Shown here: piece by piece, positions 34,460 to 42,533 of the stretch
How positions within the stretch are numbered: the stretch's first letter is position 1
Layout: each line of letters starts with the position of its first letter
NCBI RefSeq assembly: GCF_000025345.1
Contig: NC_013757.1
Location: 3,968,001 to 4,032,000 of the forward strand
DNA from: Geodermatophilus obscurus DSM 43160
Lineage (GTDB): Bacteria > Actinomycetota > Actinomycetes > Mycobacteriales > Geodermatophilaceae
Length of the DNA stretch: 64,000 nucleotides
Direction: 5' to 3'
The notes under the pieces: generated by a model
The model's input: only the letters and a program-made list of their open reading frames with translations
What the model was told of the DNA's origin: nothing
The model's database searches: none
Program-made: the position numbers and the translations under genes

Positions 34460-35695
34460 TCAGCCGGTGCCGCGGACCCGCAGCACCACGCCGCTGGCTG
34501 GCTTGGCCGGGATCCGGCGCAGCGATATCGACAGGTCCTGCGCCGGGACGTCGGCCTGCAGCCGGGCGAGCCGGACGGCCAGCGCGGCCAGGACGGCGAC
34601 GGTGGCCTGCTCGCCCGGGCAGCGGTGGTTGGTGCGCGGGTCCCCGGCTCCCTGGGGCACCAGCTCGAAGGCGCCGATCTCGCGGTCGAGGAAGCGCTCC
34701 GGCCGGAACGTGTAGGGGTCGCCCCACAGCCCGGGGTCGTGGTTCTGGCCGTAGAGGTCGAGCAGCACCATCGAGTGCTGCGGCACCCGCTCGCCGTCCC
34801 ACTCCACCTCGCGCGGCGCGCGGCCGCCGATGAAGGGCGCGAACGGGTAGAAGCGCCGCACCTCGTGCGCCCACACCTCGGCGGAGGTGGGGTCGCCCGA
34901 GGCCAGCCGCTCGCGGTGCTGCGGCCAGCGGGCCAGGGCGTGCCCGGAGAAGGCGAGGAACCAGCTGATGGCCACGGTCGGCCGGATCACGTTGAGCAGC
35001 TCGACCGCGGCGGTGTGCGGGTCGAGTCGCTCGCCGTCGGCATCCCGGTGCCGGGCGACGACGTCGACGACCGAGCCGTCGGGGACCGTCCCCGCGCCGC
35101 TGCGCACGTCCTCCACCAGCCCGGACAGCCCCGCCTCGCGGCGGCCTCGTGCCCGGCGGGCGCGCCAGTGCCGGGGCCCTCCCGTGGCGAAGCCGTCGAC
35201 CATCGCGGTGAGGTCCCGGGCGATGGAGGGGACCTCACCGTCGGTCAGGGGGACACCGGCCCAGTCGCAGACCGCCCGGGTGAGCACCGCGGCCGCCTCG
35301 TCGAAGAGCACGACCTCCCCGCGGCCCACCCAGCCGGGGACCGCGGCGTCCCAGGCGGTGGTGGCGGAGTCGACGAGCCGGGCGACCCGGTCGCCGTCCA
35401 TGAGCAGCGACACGAACATCGCCTTGCGGGTGCGGTGCTGCTGCCCGTCGAGGGTGTGCACCGCGCCCTTGCCGAACAGCGTGCCCTGCACCGGCTCGGG
35501 GATGGCGTGCGACCGGCGCACGTGGTCCTCGTCGTACAGGAAGCGGGCGGCGTCCGGACCCTCGATCCCCAGCGCGGGCAGGCCACCGAGCCGGACGGCG
35601 ACGGTCCGGCGGCCGCGCGCCCGGCGGGCGTCGGGCAGCCAGCCGTAGCCCTTGGCGAACAGGAGCGGGCTGTTCTCGAGTCGGGGTCGGCGCAC
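34460..35695 (-). CDS. CYP152 cytochrome P450, OleT-like fatty-acid decarboxylase/peroxygenase
   Basis: A 411-residue P450 of the H2O2-using CYP152 group: the I-helix has LLNVIRPTVAIS with Arg 238-Pro in place of the acid-alcohol pair, and the heme loop is VPQGAGDPRTNHRCPGE with Cys 359. FGKGAVHTLDG gives Phe 74 and His 80, equivalent to Phe79 and His85 of Jeotgalicoccus OleT; peroxygenases BS-beta and SP-alpha have Gln at the His position. With Arg 238 (OleT Arg245) the decarboxylase triad is complete. I use GTG 35695, as VRRPRLENS matches the short family N-terminus; GTG 35731 would add 12 residues. Predicted reaction: fatty acid + H2O2 to terminal alkene or hydroxy acid. Confidence 0.9.
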   Translation of the reverse strand: MRRPRLENSPLLFAKGYGWLPDARRARGRRTVAVRLGGLPALGIEGPDAARFLYDEDHVRRSHAIPEPVQGTLFGKGAVHTLDGQQHRTRKAMFVSLLMDGDRVARLVDSATTAWDAAVPGWVGRGEVVLFDEAAAVLTRAVCDWAGVPLTDGEVPSIARDLTAMVDGFATGGPRHWRARRARGRREAGLSGLVEDVRSGAGTVPDGSVVDVVARHRDADGERLDPHTAAVELLNVIRPTVAISWFLAFSGHALARWPQHRERLASGDPTSAEVWAHEVRRFYPFAPFIGGRAPREVEWDGERVPQHSMVLLDLYGQNHDPGLWGDPYTFRPERFLDREIGAFELVPQGAGDPRTNHRCPGEQATVAVLAALAVRLARLQADVPAQDLSISLRRIPAKPASGVVLRVRGTG

Positions 35696-35749
35696 GGGCG
35701 TCCCGGTGCCCAGGCCCGCAGCTCCGTACACAGCCGCTCATCGGGACGG

Positions 35750-35871
35750 CGGCCTCTCCGCAGGGGCCCGCCGCCGGCTCCGAGCCGGGTCGGCCTCGTC
35801 CAGGGGTCCGCCACTGGCCCCGTCCCGGGCACCGCCCCGAGCTCGCGAGGGATGGGGCAGAGAGGTCCTCC
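35750..35871 (-). terminator. Dispersed terminator-like element (R4)
   Basis: Right after the SIR2-gene stop, the minus strand reads GAGGACCTCTCTGCCCC, CTCGCGAGCTCG, GGGGCGG, and a partly inverted second arm (GGGGCCCGCCGCCGG) follows near 35760-35780. It lies upstream of the P450 gene, in the same direction. Confidence 0.5.
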
Positions 35872-35872
35872 C

Positions 35873-37498
35873 TCAGCCGGGGCGCTGCTCCTGCAGGCGG
35901 TCGTCGTGCGGGGCGCTGGCCTCGTCCGGGGGCGGTCCGTCGGGCGTGCACACCTGCGAGCCCAGCCGGCGCAGCAGTGCGGTGACCTCGCCGACCGCCG
36001 AGGACGACGCCCCCTCGGGCACCGTGCGCTCCACCTGCTGCAGCGCCTCGGCCAGGGCCCGTTCCTCGGCGGAGAGCATCCCCCGGTAGGCCGGGTCGAG
36101 CAGGTAGCCGGTCGGTGGAGTGGACAGGCAGCCGATGCAGTCCAGCAGCACCTCCAGCAGGCGGGCGGCCTCGGCCGGTGGGGTGTCGGCCGGCGCGATA
36201 GCGACCGTCTGCACGTCCTGCTCCCACAGCCGCGCGCGGGCCGGGTCCTCCAGCAGCGCCAGCACCGTGCCGCTGCGCTGCCGCGGTGCCGCGCCGGGGG
36301 CCCGGGTGGCGCTGCGCACCTGGTGGGCGATGCGGATCAGGTCGTCGTCCTGCATCGAGGTGCCGACGAAGAGCACGTGCCGGGTGAGCAGCAGGGAGTG
36401 CAGCACCCCGGCCAGGGCCGCGCGGGTGTCGCCGAACTGCAGGTACTCCTCACGGGTGAGCACGACGCTCTCGGGGTGCGCGGCGTCCCCGTGCAGCTTG
36501 AGCAGCCACGGTCGGCCGGGGACGGCGTCGTCGAAGGGCAGCACCGAGAGGTCGCGGCCGATGTCGGCGGCGGCGAGCTCGACCAGCGGGTCGTAGTTGG
36601 TGGTGACGAACTCCTGCACCGGCAGGTCGGCCAGCAGCGCGTGCGCGAGCGCGTAGTGCCCGGGCCCGAACCGCTCCTTGACGAAGCCCTCCAGCTGCTC
36701 GCGGCCGAGCTCACGGGCCAGCAGCGCGGCGGCGTCCTGGGCCGGCAGCCCCGACAGCCCGCCGCGCAGTGCGTCGTCCAGTCCGGACCGCTCGGCCAGC
36801 TCGTCGAGCAGCTGCTCCCAGGTGGGCAGCCCGGCGGCGGCGCTGACCCCCGCGCCGACGAAGGCGGCCAGCTGCCCGCGGCGGGCCCGATCGCCGAGGT
36901 CCTCGGCCAGCTCACGCAGGTGCCCGGGCAGGTCCCAGCTGCCCGCCTCGGCCCGGCGGACCCGCTGCGCCGCGGCCAGGTCGCTGGGCCCGCGCAGCAC
37001 CAGCGCGACGTCGAAGCCGTGCTCGGCCGCGCCTTCGTGCAGGACGGGCAGCAGCCGCTGCAGCAGGGTGCCGCGCTGTCCGGCCGCCCCGCCCCAGCCG
37101 GTGCCGAGGGCCGGCAGCGCGACCAGCCGGCGGGCCCGCCCCTGCACCGGGTCGGGCACCTCCCGCCGGGCGACGGCGGCCAGGGCCTCCCGCGCGCCGT
37201 CGACCAGCCAGCGCAGCGCGTCGTCGGGGTCGCGCTCCTCCTGGTGGACGGTGTCGACCAGCCACAGCGCCCGCCCCGCGTCCCCGACCCGCCCGCCGGG
37301 CAGCTCCAGCACCCGCTCGTCACCGCGCCAGCGGAGGTCGAGGCAGACGCCGCCGCGGTCCTCGCTGGTCACGACGTCGTCGGGCAGCAGGCCACGCCAC
37401 GAGGGGGTGACCCGCAGGGACCGGTCGGTGGGCACCAGGACGTCGTCGCACACCAGCCGGCGCAGGTCGGCGCCGACGACGAAGACGTGTCCGGTCAC
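35873..37498 (-). CDS. SIR2-family protein with macro-like N-terminal domain (candidate antiphage NADase)
   Basis: A 541-residue protein. Residues 1-190 form an ADP-ribose-binding-like domain: VFVVGADLRRLVCDDVLVPT at the start and RLVALPALGTGWGGAAGQRGTLL at about 124-145, a macro-domain-type loop. Residues 205-400 form a SIR2 domain: AAFVGAGVSAAAGLPTWEQLL (GAGxS motif 215-219), FVTTNYDPLVE (298-306), WLLKLHGD with the active His about 336, VLFVGTSMQDDDL. The C-terminal 120 residues hold helices and an acidic tail. SIR2 domains of this type deplete NAD in phage defence. No transposon or second defence gene adjoins it, so the role is inferred from domain order alone. GTG 37498 has a poor ribosome site. 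Confidence 0.82.
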   Translation of the reverse strand: MTGHVFVVGADLRRLVCDDVLVPTDRSLRVTPSWRGLLPDDVVTSEDRGGVCLDLRWRGDERVLELPGGRVGDAGRALWLVDTVHQEERDPDDALRWLVDGAREALAAVARREVPDPVQGRARRLVALPALGTGWGGAAGQRGTLLQRLLPVLHEGAAEHGFDVALVLRGPSDLAAAQRVRRAEAGSWDLPGHLRELAEDLGDRARRGQLAAFVGAGVSAAAGLPTWEQLLDELAERSGLDDALRGGLSGLPAQDAAALLARELGREQLEGFVKERFGPGHYALAHALLADLPVQEFVTTNYDPLVELAAADIGRDLSVLPFDDAVPGRPWLLKLHGDAAHPESVVLTREEYLQFGDTRAALAGVLHSLLLTRHVLFVGTSMQDDDLIRIAHQVRSATRAPGAAPRQRSGTVLALLEDPARARLWEQDVQTVAIAPADTPPAEAARLLEVLLDCIGCLSTPPTGYLLDPAYRGMLSAEERALAEALQQVERTVPEGASSSAVGEVTALLRRLGSQVCTPDGPPPDEASAPHDDRLQEQRPG

Positions 37499-37571
37499 GG
37501 TCGGAGGGGTGCCCCGCCGGACGGGGGGTGAACCGGCAGGCAACCAGGCGTTGCCCGGCCGGGTCGGACGC

Positions 37572-38201
37572 TCAGCGCGGGATGCCGCAGCCGCCGGCGC
37601 CGCATGCACACCCGGCGCAGGCCGCGGGGCGGGCCGGCGCCGGCCGTGCGGCGACGGCCCGCAGGCTCGAGGCGCCGACGAGCAGGACGACGCCCAGCAG
37701 GCCCAGGCCCAGCGCCCCGACGAGGGTGGCGCCGTCGGCCGCGCGCTCCCAGTCGGCCAGCAGCCCGGTGACGACCAGCAGGCCGGTGACCAGCGCCCAC
37801 CAGACGAGTGCGGCGTGGCCGCTGCGGCGCACCGCACCGCCACGGCCGAGCAGCGTCAGCGCCCCGACGAGCAGCCCGGCCGGAACGGCCACCAGGAGCA
37901 CCCGGCCCGCGACGCCCGCGGAGCCGAACGCGAGCGTCAGGGCGAGCACGCCGGCGGCGGCCACCGCCCAGCCCACCGCCCGCCCCCGGCCGGCGGCCCC
38001 GGCCGCCAGGTGCCCGCCGCGTCCGGCCAGCAGCGCGCCGCCCACCCCGAGGAGCAGCCGCGCGCCCCCGTCGGCCCAGACGACCGCGACCGCGGCGACC
38101 ACCAGCAGCGCGACCCCGCCGGCCAGCCACCGGGGCCACGCCCGCCGGGCCTGCTCCGGACTCGTCCGCTCTCCCGCCGTTCCCGCTGCACCGCTCGCCA
38201 C
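37572..38201 (-). CDS. Multi-helix membrane protein with Cys-rich tail, 209 aa
   Basis: Six or seven hydrophobic segments of about 18-20 residues in 209 residues, with short Arg-rich loops. The C-terminus after the last helix is AACAGCACGAGGCGIPR, a CxxCxC...C cluster that could bind a metal or an Fe-S centre. No family recognised. GTG 38201 is taken as start. It is upstream of the SIR2 gene on the same strand, 73 nt away, so co-expression is possible. Confidence 0.65.
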   Translation of the reverse strand: MASGAAGTAGERTSPEQARRAWPRWLAGGVALLVVAAVAVVWADGGARLLLGVGGALLAGRGGHLAAGAAGRGRAVGWAVAAAGVLALTLAFGSAGVAGRVLLVAVPAGLLVGALTLLGRGGAVRRSGHAALVWWALVTGLLVVTGLLADWERAADGATLVGALGLGLLGVVLLVGASSLRAVAARPAPARPAACAGCACGAGGCGIPR

Positions 38202-38276
38202 GACACAGAGTGTCCCTCACCGGCCGACGGCGGCCGCGGCCCGCCGCAGGCCGGTCCTGTCGTCGCGGGGCGGGTC

Positions 38277-38474
38277 GTGGCCGTCGTGCTGGTCGGCGCG
38301 GTGGTCGCCTGGGCGGCGACGACGTTCGACCCGGCGCGGGCCACCGGTCTGGACGGCGCCCTGCGCGCGGTGGCCGCCGAGCCGCACGGCGGCTGGGTGC
38401 TGACCGTGGTCGCGGTCGGACTGGCCGCGTTCGCGGTGTACTGCCTGGCCCGCGCCCGGCACCCGGTCGGCTGA
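38277..38474 (+). pseudogene. DUF1206 remnant (C-terminal end only)
   Basis: Sixty-five codons from GTG 38277 read AWAATTFDPARATGLDGALRAVA and end VYCLARARHPVG, which align with the last third of the full DUF1206 proteins that follow (ATFDPAQATGGLDGALRT...RARYPERT). The preceding GYPAKGVAFGV segment and two thirds of the protein are missing. It is either a truncated copy left by unequal recombination or a tiny gene. Confidence 0.6.
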
Positions 38475-38568
38475 GAGCGGACCGGGTCGCGGCGGGGAGC
38501 GGCCGGGGCGCCGCTGTGCCACGCTGATCATCTTGCGGGGACGTGCAGCGTTCGAGGAGGAGCCGGCC

Positions 38569-39414
38569 ATGGGCGGGACGACGGGACGCGCTGCAGGAGC
38601 CGCGGGCCGGGCGGGTGACAGCGACGCCCTCGAGCACCTCGCCCGCATCGGGCTGGTCGCCTACGGCGTGGTCCACCTGCTGATCGCCTGGCTGGCCGTC
38701 CAGCTGGCCTGGGGGGTGGGCGGCAGCTCGGCCCAGGCCGATCAGGGCGGCGCGCTGGCCACCCTGGCCCAGCAGCCGTTCGGCACGGTGCTGCTGTGGG
38801 TGGTCGCCCTGGGCATGGTGGCGCTGGCGGTGTGGCAGGCGGCCGAGGCGCTGCGCTGGCGCGGCCGCCTGTCGGCGCCGGGGGACGCGCGGAAGAAGGC
38901 GGCCGTCACCATCGTCAAGTCGGTGGCCAAGGCCGTCGTCTACGCGGTGCTCGCGGTGCTGGCCGTCCGGACCGCCACCGGCACCGGGCAGTCCGGGGGC
39001 CAGCAGCAGACCGCCGCCGGCGTCTTCGGCCTGCCCGCCGGGCGGTGGCTGGTCCTGCTGATCGGTCTGGGCATCGTCGGCATCGGCGCCTATCTGGTCC
39101 ACAAGGGCGTGACCAAGCGGTTCCTCAAGGAGATCGACCTCCGCGAGGCCCCACCCGAGGCCACCCGGCTGGTCACCCGCCTCGGCCAGGCCGGCTACCC
39201 GGCCAAGGGGGTGGCCTTCGGCGTGGTCGGCGGGCTGCTGGTCTACGCCGCCGCCACGTTCGACCCGGCCCAGGCCACCGGCGGGCTCGACGGCGCGCTG
39301 CGCACCATCCTCGGCGCCCCCTTCGGCCAGGTGCTGCTGACCCTGGTCGCGCTGGGCATCGCCGCGTTCGGCGCCTTCTGCTTCGTCCGGGCCCGCTACC
39401 CCGAGCGGACCTGA
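38569..39414 (+). CDS. DUF1206 membrane protein, copy 1
   Basis: A 281-residue protein with six membrane helices arranged as three repeats of two. Each repeat begins with a motif like ARIGLVAYGVVHLLIAWLAVQ, AKAVVYAVLAVLAVRTA or GYPAKGVAFGVVGGLLVYAA and ends before a GLDGALR or similar turn. This is the DUF1206 family, common in actinobacteria and cyanobacteria; function unknown. GAGGAGGAG precedes ATG 38569. A second full copy starts 24 nt after its stop. Confidence 0.88.
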   Translation: MGGTTGRAAGAAGRAGDSDALEHLARIGLVAYGVVHLLIAWLAVQLAWGVGGSSAQADQGGALATLAQQPFGTVLLWVVALGMVALAVWQAAEALRWRGRLSAPGDARKKAAVTIVKSVAKAVVYAVLAVLAVRTATGTGQSGGQQQTAAGVFGLPAGRWLVLLIGLGIVGIGAYLVHKGVTKRFLKEIDLREAPPEATRLVTRLGQAGYPAKGVAFGVVGGLLVYAAATFDPAQATGGLDGALRTILGAPFGQVLLTLVALGIAAFGAFCFVRARYPERT

Positions 39415-39437
39415 GCCCCGTCGCGCACGATCGACCG

Positions 39438-40304
39438 GTGCCCTCGGCCCGCCCGCTGCTCGACCGCGTCCACCGGCTGGTCGAGCACGCCCGCGAGGTC
39501 ACCGACCACCCGGTCCTCGAGGCGGTGGCCCGGGTGGGCCTGGTCGCCTACGGCGTCCTGCACCTGCTGATCGGCTGGCTTGCGGTGCAGCTGGCCCGTG
39601 GCACCGACCGCGCCGACGCGGACCAGACCGGTGCACTGCAGGCCGTGGCCGGCGCGCCCGGCGGGACGGTGCTGCTCGTGCTGATCGGCCTCGGCATGCT
39701 CTCCCTGGCGCTGTGGCAGGCCGGCGAGGTGCTGCTGTGGTGGCATGGGCTGCTCGACCGGCGGCACGTCCTGCGTACGGCGTTCGTCTGCGCGAAGTGC
39801 CTGGCCAAGGCCGCCGTCTACGGCGTCCTCGGGATCACCGGTCTGCTGTTCGCCCTCGGCCTGGAGTACGAGGCCGACGAGCGGTTCCGCGAGCTCACCG
39901 GCGAGACACTGGAGGTGCCGGGCGGGGCCCTGCTGGTGTACACCGTCGCGGCCGGTGTGGTCGCCGTCGGCCTCTACACGCTGGTGCGCGGGCTGACCGG
40001 CGGCTTCATGAAGGACATCGACCTGCCCGCGGCCCCCGACCGGTGGGAGCCCGTGATCGAGGCGATCGGCCGGGTCGGCTACGTCGCCAAGGGCATCGCC
40101 TTCGGCCTGGTCGGCGTGCTGCTGTGGCGGGCGGCCACCACCGCCGACGTCTCCTCCGCCACCGGCTTGGACGGCGCGATGACCGCGATCGCCTCGGTCA
40201 CCGCGGGGCCGTGGCTGCTGGGCGCCGTCGCCGCCGGCTTCGCCGCGTTCGGCGTCTACGCGCTGGCCCGTGCCCGCTATCCCGACCGCGACCCGTCGAC
40301 GTGA
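39438..40304 (+). CDS. DUF1206 membrane protein, copy 2
   Basis: A 288-residue paralogue with the same three-repeat, six-helix build: ARVGLVAYGVLHLLIGWLAVQ, AKAAVYGVLGITGLLFALG, GRVGYVAKGIAFGLVGVLLW, and the turn ATGLDGAMTAI. The loop after helix 2 is longer and more charged than in copy 1. It starts 24 nt after copy 1 and its stop is 11 nt from the DUF2254 start, so the three are one operon. Confidence 0.88.
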   Translation: MPSARPLLDRVHRLVEHAREVTDHPVLEAVARVGLVAYGVLHLLIGWLAVQLARGTDRADADQTGALQAVAGAPGGTVLLVLIGLGMLSLALWQAGEVLLWWHGLLDRRHVLRTAFVCAKCLAKAAVYGVLGITGLLFALGLEYEADERFRELTGETLEVPGGALLVYTVAAGVVAVGLYTLVRGLTGGFMKDIDLPAAPDRWEPVIEAIGRVGYVAKGIAFGLVGVLLWRAATTADVSSATGLDGAMTAIASVTAGPWLLGAVAAGFAAFGVYALARARYPDRDPST

Positions 40305-40314
40305 GGGAGCGCTG

Positions 40315-41673
40315 GTGAGGTCGAGACCGCGCGGGGGACGCGTACAGGCGCTGCGGGAGGCAACCACCGGGGCGCTGTGGCCGCTGCCCACGGCGGCGAT
40401 CCTGCTCGCCGTGGGGCTCGGCATCGGGCTCACCGAGCTGGACCAGGCGCTCGGCTACGGCGAGGACCCGATCCGGTTCGTGTTCACCGGTGGACCGTCG
40501 GCTGCCCGCACCCTCCTCTCGGCGATCGCCTCGTCGCTGATCTCGGTGACCACCCTGCTGTTCTCGCTGACGATCGTGACCCTGCAACTGGCCAGCAGCC
40601 AGTACTCCCCTCGGCTGCTGCAGACCTTCGTCCGGGACCGGGTGGTCCAGACCTGTCTCGGCGTGCTGCTCGGGACGTTCGTCTACGCCCTCGTCGTGCT
40701 GCGTACCGTGCGCTCGGCCGACGAGGCCCAGGGCAGCTCCTTCGTGCCGCGCATCTCGGTGACCGTCGCCTTCCTGTTCGCGCTGGCCTCGGTCGCGGCG
40801 CTCGTGACGTTCCTCAGCCACCAGACCCGGCAGCTGCGGGTCGAGACGATGATGCGCGACGTCCACTCGGAGTCCGCCCGCACCAGGGCGCGGTTGCACG
40901 AGCGCCAGGAGGAGGACCAGCAGCCCGACCGCCCGCTCCCGCAGGTCCCCGACTCGGCCCGCCCGCTGTGTGCGCGGTCGAGTGGCTTCCTGGTGCAGGT
41001 GTTCGAGGGCCCGCTGCTCGAGGCGGTCACCGGCGCCGGCGCCGTGCTGCTGCTCGACCGGCGCCCCGGCGACACGGTCGTCGCCGGGGCGCCGATGGCC
41101 TGGGCCTGGTCGCAGGACGCCGGAAATGGCGTCCAGGTGGAGGAGCTCGAGAAGGCGCTGCAACGCGCGGTGCACCTGGGCCACGAGCGGGCCGACGTCG
41201 CCGATCCCAGCTACGGGCTGCGCAAGCTGGTGGACATCGCCGCCCGAGCCCTGTCCCCCGGCATCAACGACCCGACGACCGCCGGGCACGCGCTGTCGCA
41301 CGTCTCGGCGCTGCTGGGCGATGCGGCCGCGCGGGACACCTGGCACCGCCGGCTGACCGACGAGGACGGCGCCGAGCGCCTGGTCCTCCGGTCCTGGACC
41401 TTCTCCGAGCTGCTGGAGCTCGGGGTCACCCAGGTCCGCTACTACGGCCGGGAGGACCTCACCGTCGTCGACCGGTTGTTCGCGCTGCTGGCCGAGGTGG
41501 CGTGGCGGGCCCGCACACCTGCCCAGCAGCGGGCCGTGCGGCAGCACCTGGATGCCCTGGTCGAGCAGAGCCGCACCAGCCCACCGGCCGGGCGCACTCT
41601 CGATGACGTGCAGCGGTGGGCCCGGACCGTGGACGAGGCACTGGCCGGGAGGTGGCTGCGACCGGCGAGTTGA
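40315..41673 (+). CDS. DUF2254 membrane protein
   Basis: A 452-residue protein. Four membrane segments lie in residues 20-180, with SSLISVTTLLFSLTIVTLQLASSQYSPRLL (landmarks SLTIVTLQLASSQYSPR) and FLSHQTRQLRVE, the hallmark of DUF2254. The soluble C-terminal 250 residues include DIAARALSPGINDPTTA, also conserved. Function unknown; often near envelope-stress genes. GTG 40315 follows GAGGGAGC. Ends three bases from the convergent reductase. Confidence 0.9.
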   Translation: MRSRPRGGRVQALREATTGALWPLPTAAILLAVGLGIGLTELDQALGYGEDPIRFVFTGGPSAARTLLSAIASSLISVTTLLFSLTIVTLQLASSQYSPRLLQTFVRDRVVQTCLGVLLGTFVYALVVLRTVRSADEAQGSSFVPRISVTVAFLFALASVAALVTFLSHQTRQLRVETMMRDVHSESARTRARLHERQEEDQQPDRPLPQVPDSARPLCARSSGFLVQVFEGPLLEAVTGAGAVLLLDRRPGDTVVAGAPMAWAWSQDAGNGVQVEELEKALQRAVHLGHERADVADPSYGLRKLVDIAARALSPGINDPTTAGHALSHVSALLGDAAARDTWHRRLTDEDGAERLVLRSWTFSELLELGVTQVRYYGREDLTVVDRLFALLAEVAWRARTPAQQRAVRQHLDALVEQSRTSPPAGRTLDDVQRWARTVDEALAGRWLRPAS

Positions 41674-41676
41674 TGC

Positions 41677-42450
41677 TCAGCCCCGGGGGCCTCCGGCGAC
41701 GTAGACGACCTGCCCGGAGATGAACCCGGCGCCCTCGCTGACGAGGAAGGACACCGTGTGCGCGATGTCCGCAGGCACGCCCCCGCGCTGCACCGGGATC
41801 GCCGCGGCCCGTTCGGCCACGTACTCCTCCCAGTTCCGCCCGATCCGCTCCGCGGTCGCCTTGGTCATCTCGGTCTGGATGAAGCCGGGGGCGATCGCGT
41901 TGGCGGTGACGCCGAACTTGCCTAGCTCGAGGGCAAGCGTCTTGGTGAACCCCTGCAGCCCGGCCTTGGCGGTGGCGTAGTTGGCCTGCCCGCGGTTGCC
42001 CAGCGCCGAGGTGCTCGACAGGTTGACCACCCGGCCCCAGCCGGCCTTGACCATGTGCTGCTGCACCGCGCGGGTCATGAGGAACGAGCCGCGCAGGTGC
42101 ACGTGCATGACCATGTCCCAGTCGGCATCGGTCATCTTGAACAGCAGGTTGTCGCGCGTCACGCCAGCGTTGTTCACGAGCACCAGCGGCGGGCCGAGCT
42201 CCGTGGCGACCCGCTCGACGGCGGCCTGCACCTGGTCGGCGTCCCCGACGTCGGCGCCCACCCCGAGGGCGCGGCCGCCGGCGGCCTCGATCGCCTGGAC
42301 CGTGGCAGCGGTCGAGGACTCGTCGAGGTCGACCACCGCCACCGCGAAGCCGTCCTCGGCCAGCCGCTGCGCGGTGGCGGCGCCGATGCCGCGGGCCCCG
42401 CCGGTGACGATCGCGACGCGCTGCTGGTCGGTGGGGCCGGACTCGGTCAT
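41677..42450 (-). CDS. FabG/PhaB-like SDR (3-oxoacyl reductase)
   Basis: A 257-residue SDR: TGGARGIGAA near residue 15, VDLDE after strand 2 (NAD-type acid), NNAGVTRDNLLFKMTD typical of FabG, SSTSALGNRGQANYATAK active site with Ser and YxxxK. Reduces 3-oxoacyl-CoA or -ACP. A thiolase on the same strand 83 nt upstream suggests acetoacetyl-CoA formation and reduction, either for PHB-like metabolism or the reverse beta-oxidation step. Both are on the minus strand. Confidence 0.92.
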   Translation of the reverse strand: MTESGPTDQQRVAIVTGGARGIGAATAQRLAEDGFAVAVVDLDESSTAATVQAIEAAGGRALGVGADVGDADQVQAAVERVATELGPPLVLVNNAGVTRDNLLFKMTDADWDMVMHVHLRGSFLMTRAVQQHMVKAGWGRVVNLSSTSALGNRGQANYATAKAGLQGFTKTLALELGKFGVTANAIAPGFIQTEMTKATAERIGRNWEEYVAERAAAIPVQRGGVPADIAHTVSFLVSEGAGFISGQVVYVAGGPRG

Positions 42451-42497
42451 GCGCGGCTCTCCTCGCTGCTCGGGGCTGGTGTGAGCCCGATCATGCC

Positions 42498-42533
42498 GCG
42501 AGGCGAGTCGCCGTCAGCCGCAGGGGTCCTCCC
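42498..42533 (-). terminator. Short terminator-like element (R7)
   Basis: Directly after the thiolase stop, the minus strand reads GGGAGGACCCCTGCGGC, then a partial second arm ending in ACTCGCC. Shorter relative of R1-R6. Confidence 0.4.
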
